This document shows positions 6,545 to 6,589 of a stretch of 6,589 nt of DNA, one piece after another (position 1 is the first letter of the stretch; the number at the start of each line of letters is the position of its first letter). This stretch comes from Paenibacillus sp. UBA6285 (GTDB lineage Bacteria; Bacillota; Bacilli; Paenibacillales; Paenibacillaceae), in NCBI GenBank assembly GCA_002438345.1, contig DJUJ01000207.1, forward strand, positions 1 through 6,589, written 5' to 3'. Below the pieces are notes generated by a model, which had not been told where the DNA came from, made no database searches, and was given only the letters and a program-made list of their open reading frames with translations. A program made the translations under genes and the position numbers.

Positions 6545-6589
6545 AGAGGGTGATCCGATAGCCATTGAATGGCTATCGGATCACCCTCT
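6545..6589. terminator. Long perfect inverted repeat, probable (bidirectional) terminator, cut by the window edge
   Basis: Positions 6545-6566 and 6568-6589 are perfect reverse complements around a single central base; the folded loop would be about TTGAA. It begins 48 nt after the stop of the small exported protein gene. On the minus strand the stem is followed by TTTATTTT (the complement of the A-rich bases just left of 6545), so it could also end a transcript entering from the right. A plus-strand U-tract would lie beyond the window. Confidence 0.7.

Noticed and set aside
1..6589. CRISPR array, tRNA/rRNA gene, insertion sequence or phage element
   Set aside because: No regularly spaced repeats, cloverleaf or rRNA sequence, transposase frame or terminal inverted repeats with target duplication were seen on either strand.

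Overview
The window looks like chromosomal DNA from a Gram-positive, endospore-forming type of bacterium, most likely Paenibacillus or a close relative. This rests on protein style: a very large secreted surface protein with three C-terminal S-layer homology (SLH) domains, a Thr/Pro linker, lamin-tail domains and a calcineurin-like phosphoesterase domain. GGAG-type ribosome sites and a TTG start also fit. The assignment is an inference, since no rRNA or housekeeping gene is present.

Layout. Positions 1-72 hold the tail end and a rho-independent terminator for the minus strand. Positions 73-5851 on the minus strand carry what I read as one giant surface-anchored metallophosphoesterase gene, currently split into two overlapping reading frames by a 1-nt frameshift at a GGGG run (minus strand; CCCC at 4419-4422). 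The upstream part encodes a signal peptide, lamin-tail domain 1, an Ig-like domain and most of lamin-tail domain 2. The downstream part encodes the rest of lamin-tail domain 2, several beta-rich domains, the phosphoesterase catalytic domain, an FN3-like domain, a Thr/Pro linker, a beta-rich domain and three SLH domains. Removing one base gives a continuous protein of about 1925 residues, and the two lamin-tail repeats then align across the junction without a gap.

Positions 5852-6107 are a divergent intergenic region with a plausible promoter for the giant gene, TTAACA/TTGATA direct repeats that look somewhat like a Pho box, and a small inverted repeat. Positions 6108-6497 on the plus strand encode a 129-residue exported helical protein of unknown function. 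A 22-bp perfect inverted repeat at the right edge (6545-6589), cut by the window end, is probably its terminator and may act in both directions.

How the genes work together. An intact giant protein would be exported by the Sec system, held on the cell wall by the SLH domains (which bind secondary cell-wall polysaccharide), and would act on a phosphoester or nucleotide outside the cell. Split as seen here, the first half would be secreted without an anchor and the catalytic half would have no signal peptide. The divergent small exported protein has no evident functional link beyond sharing the intergenic region.
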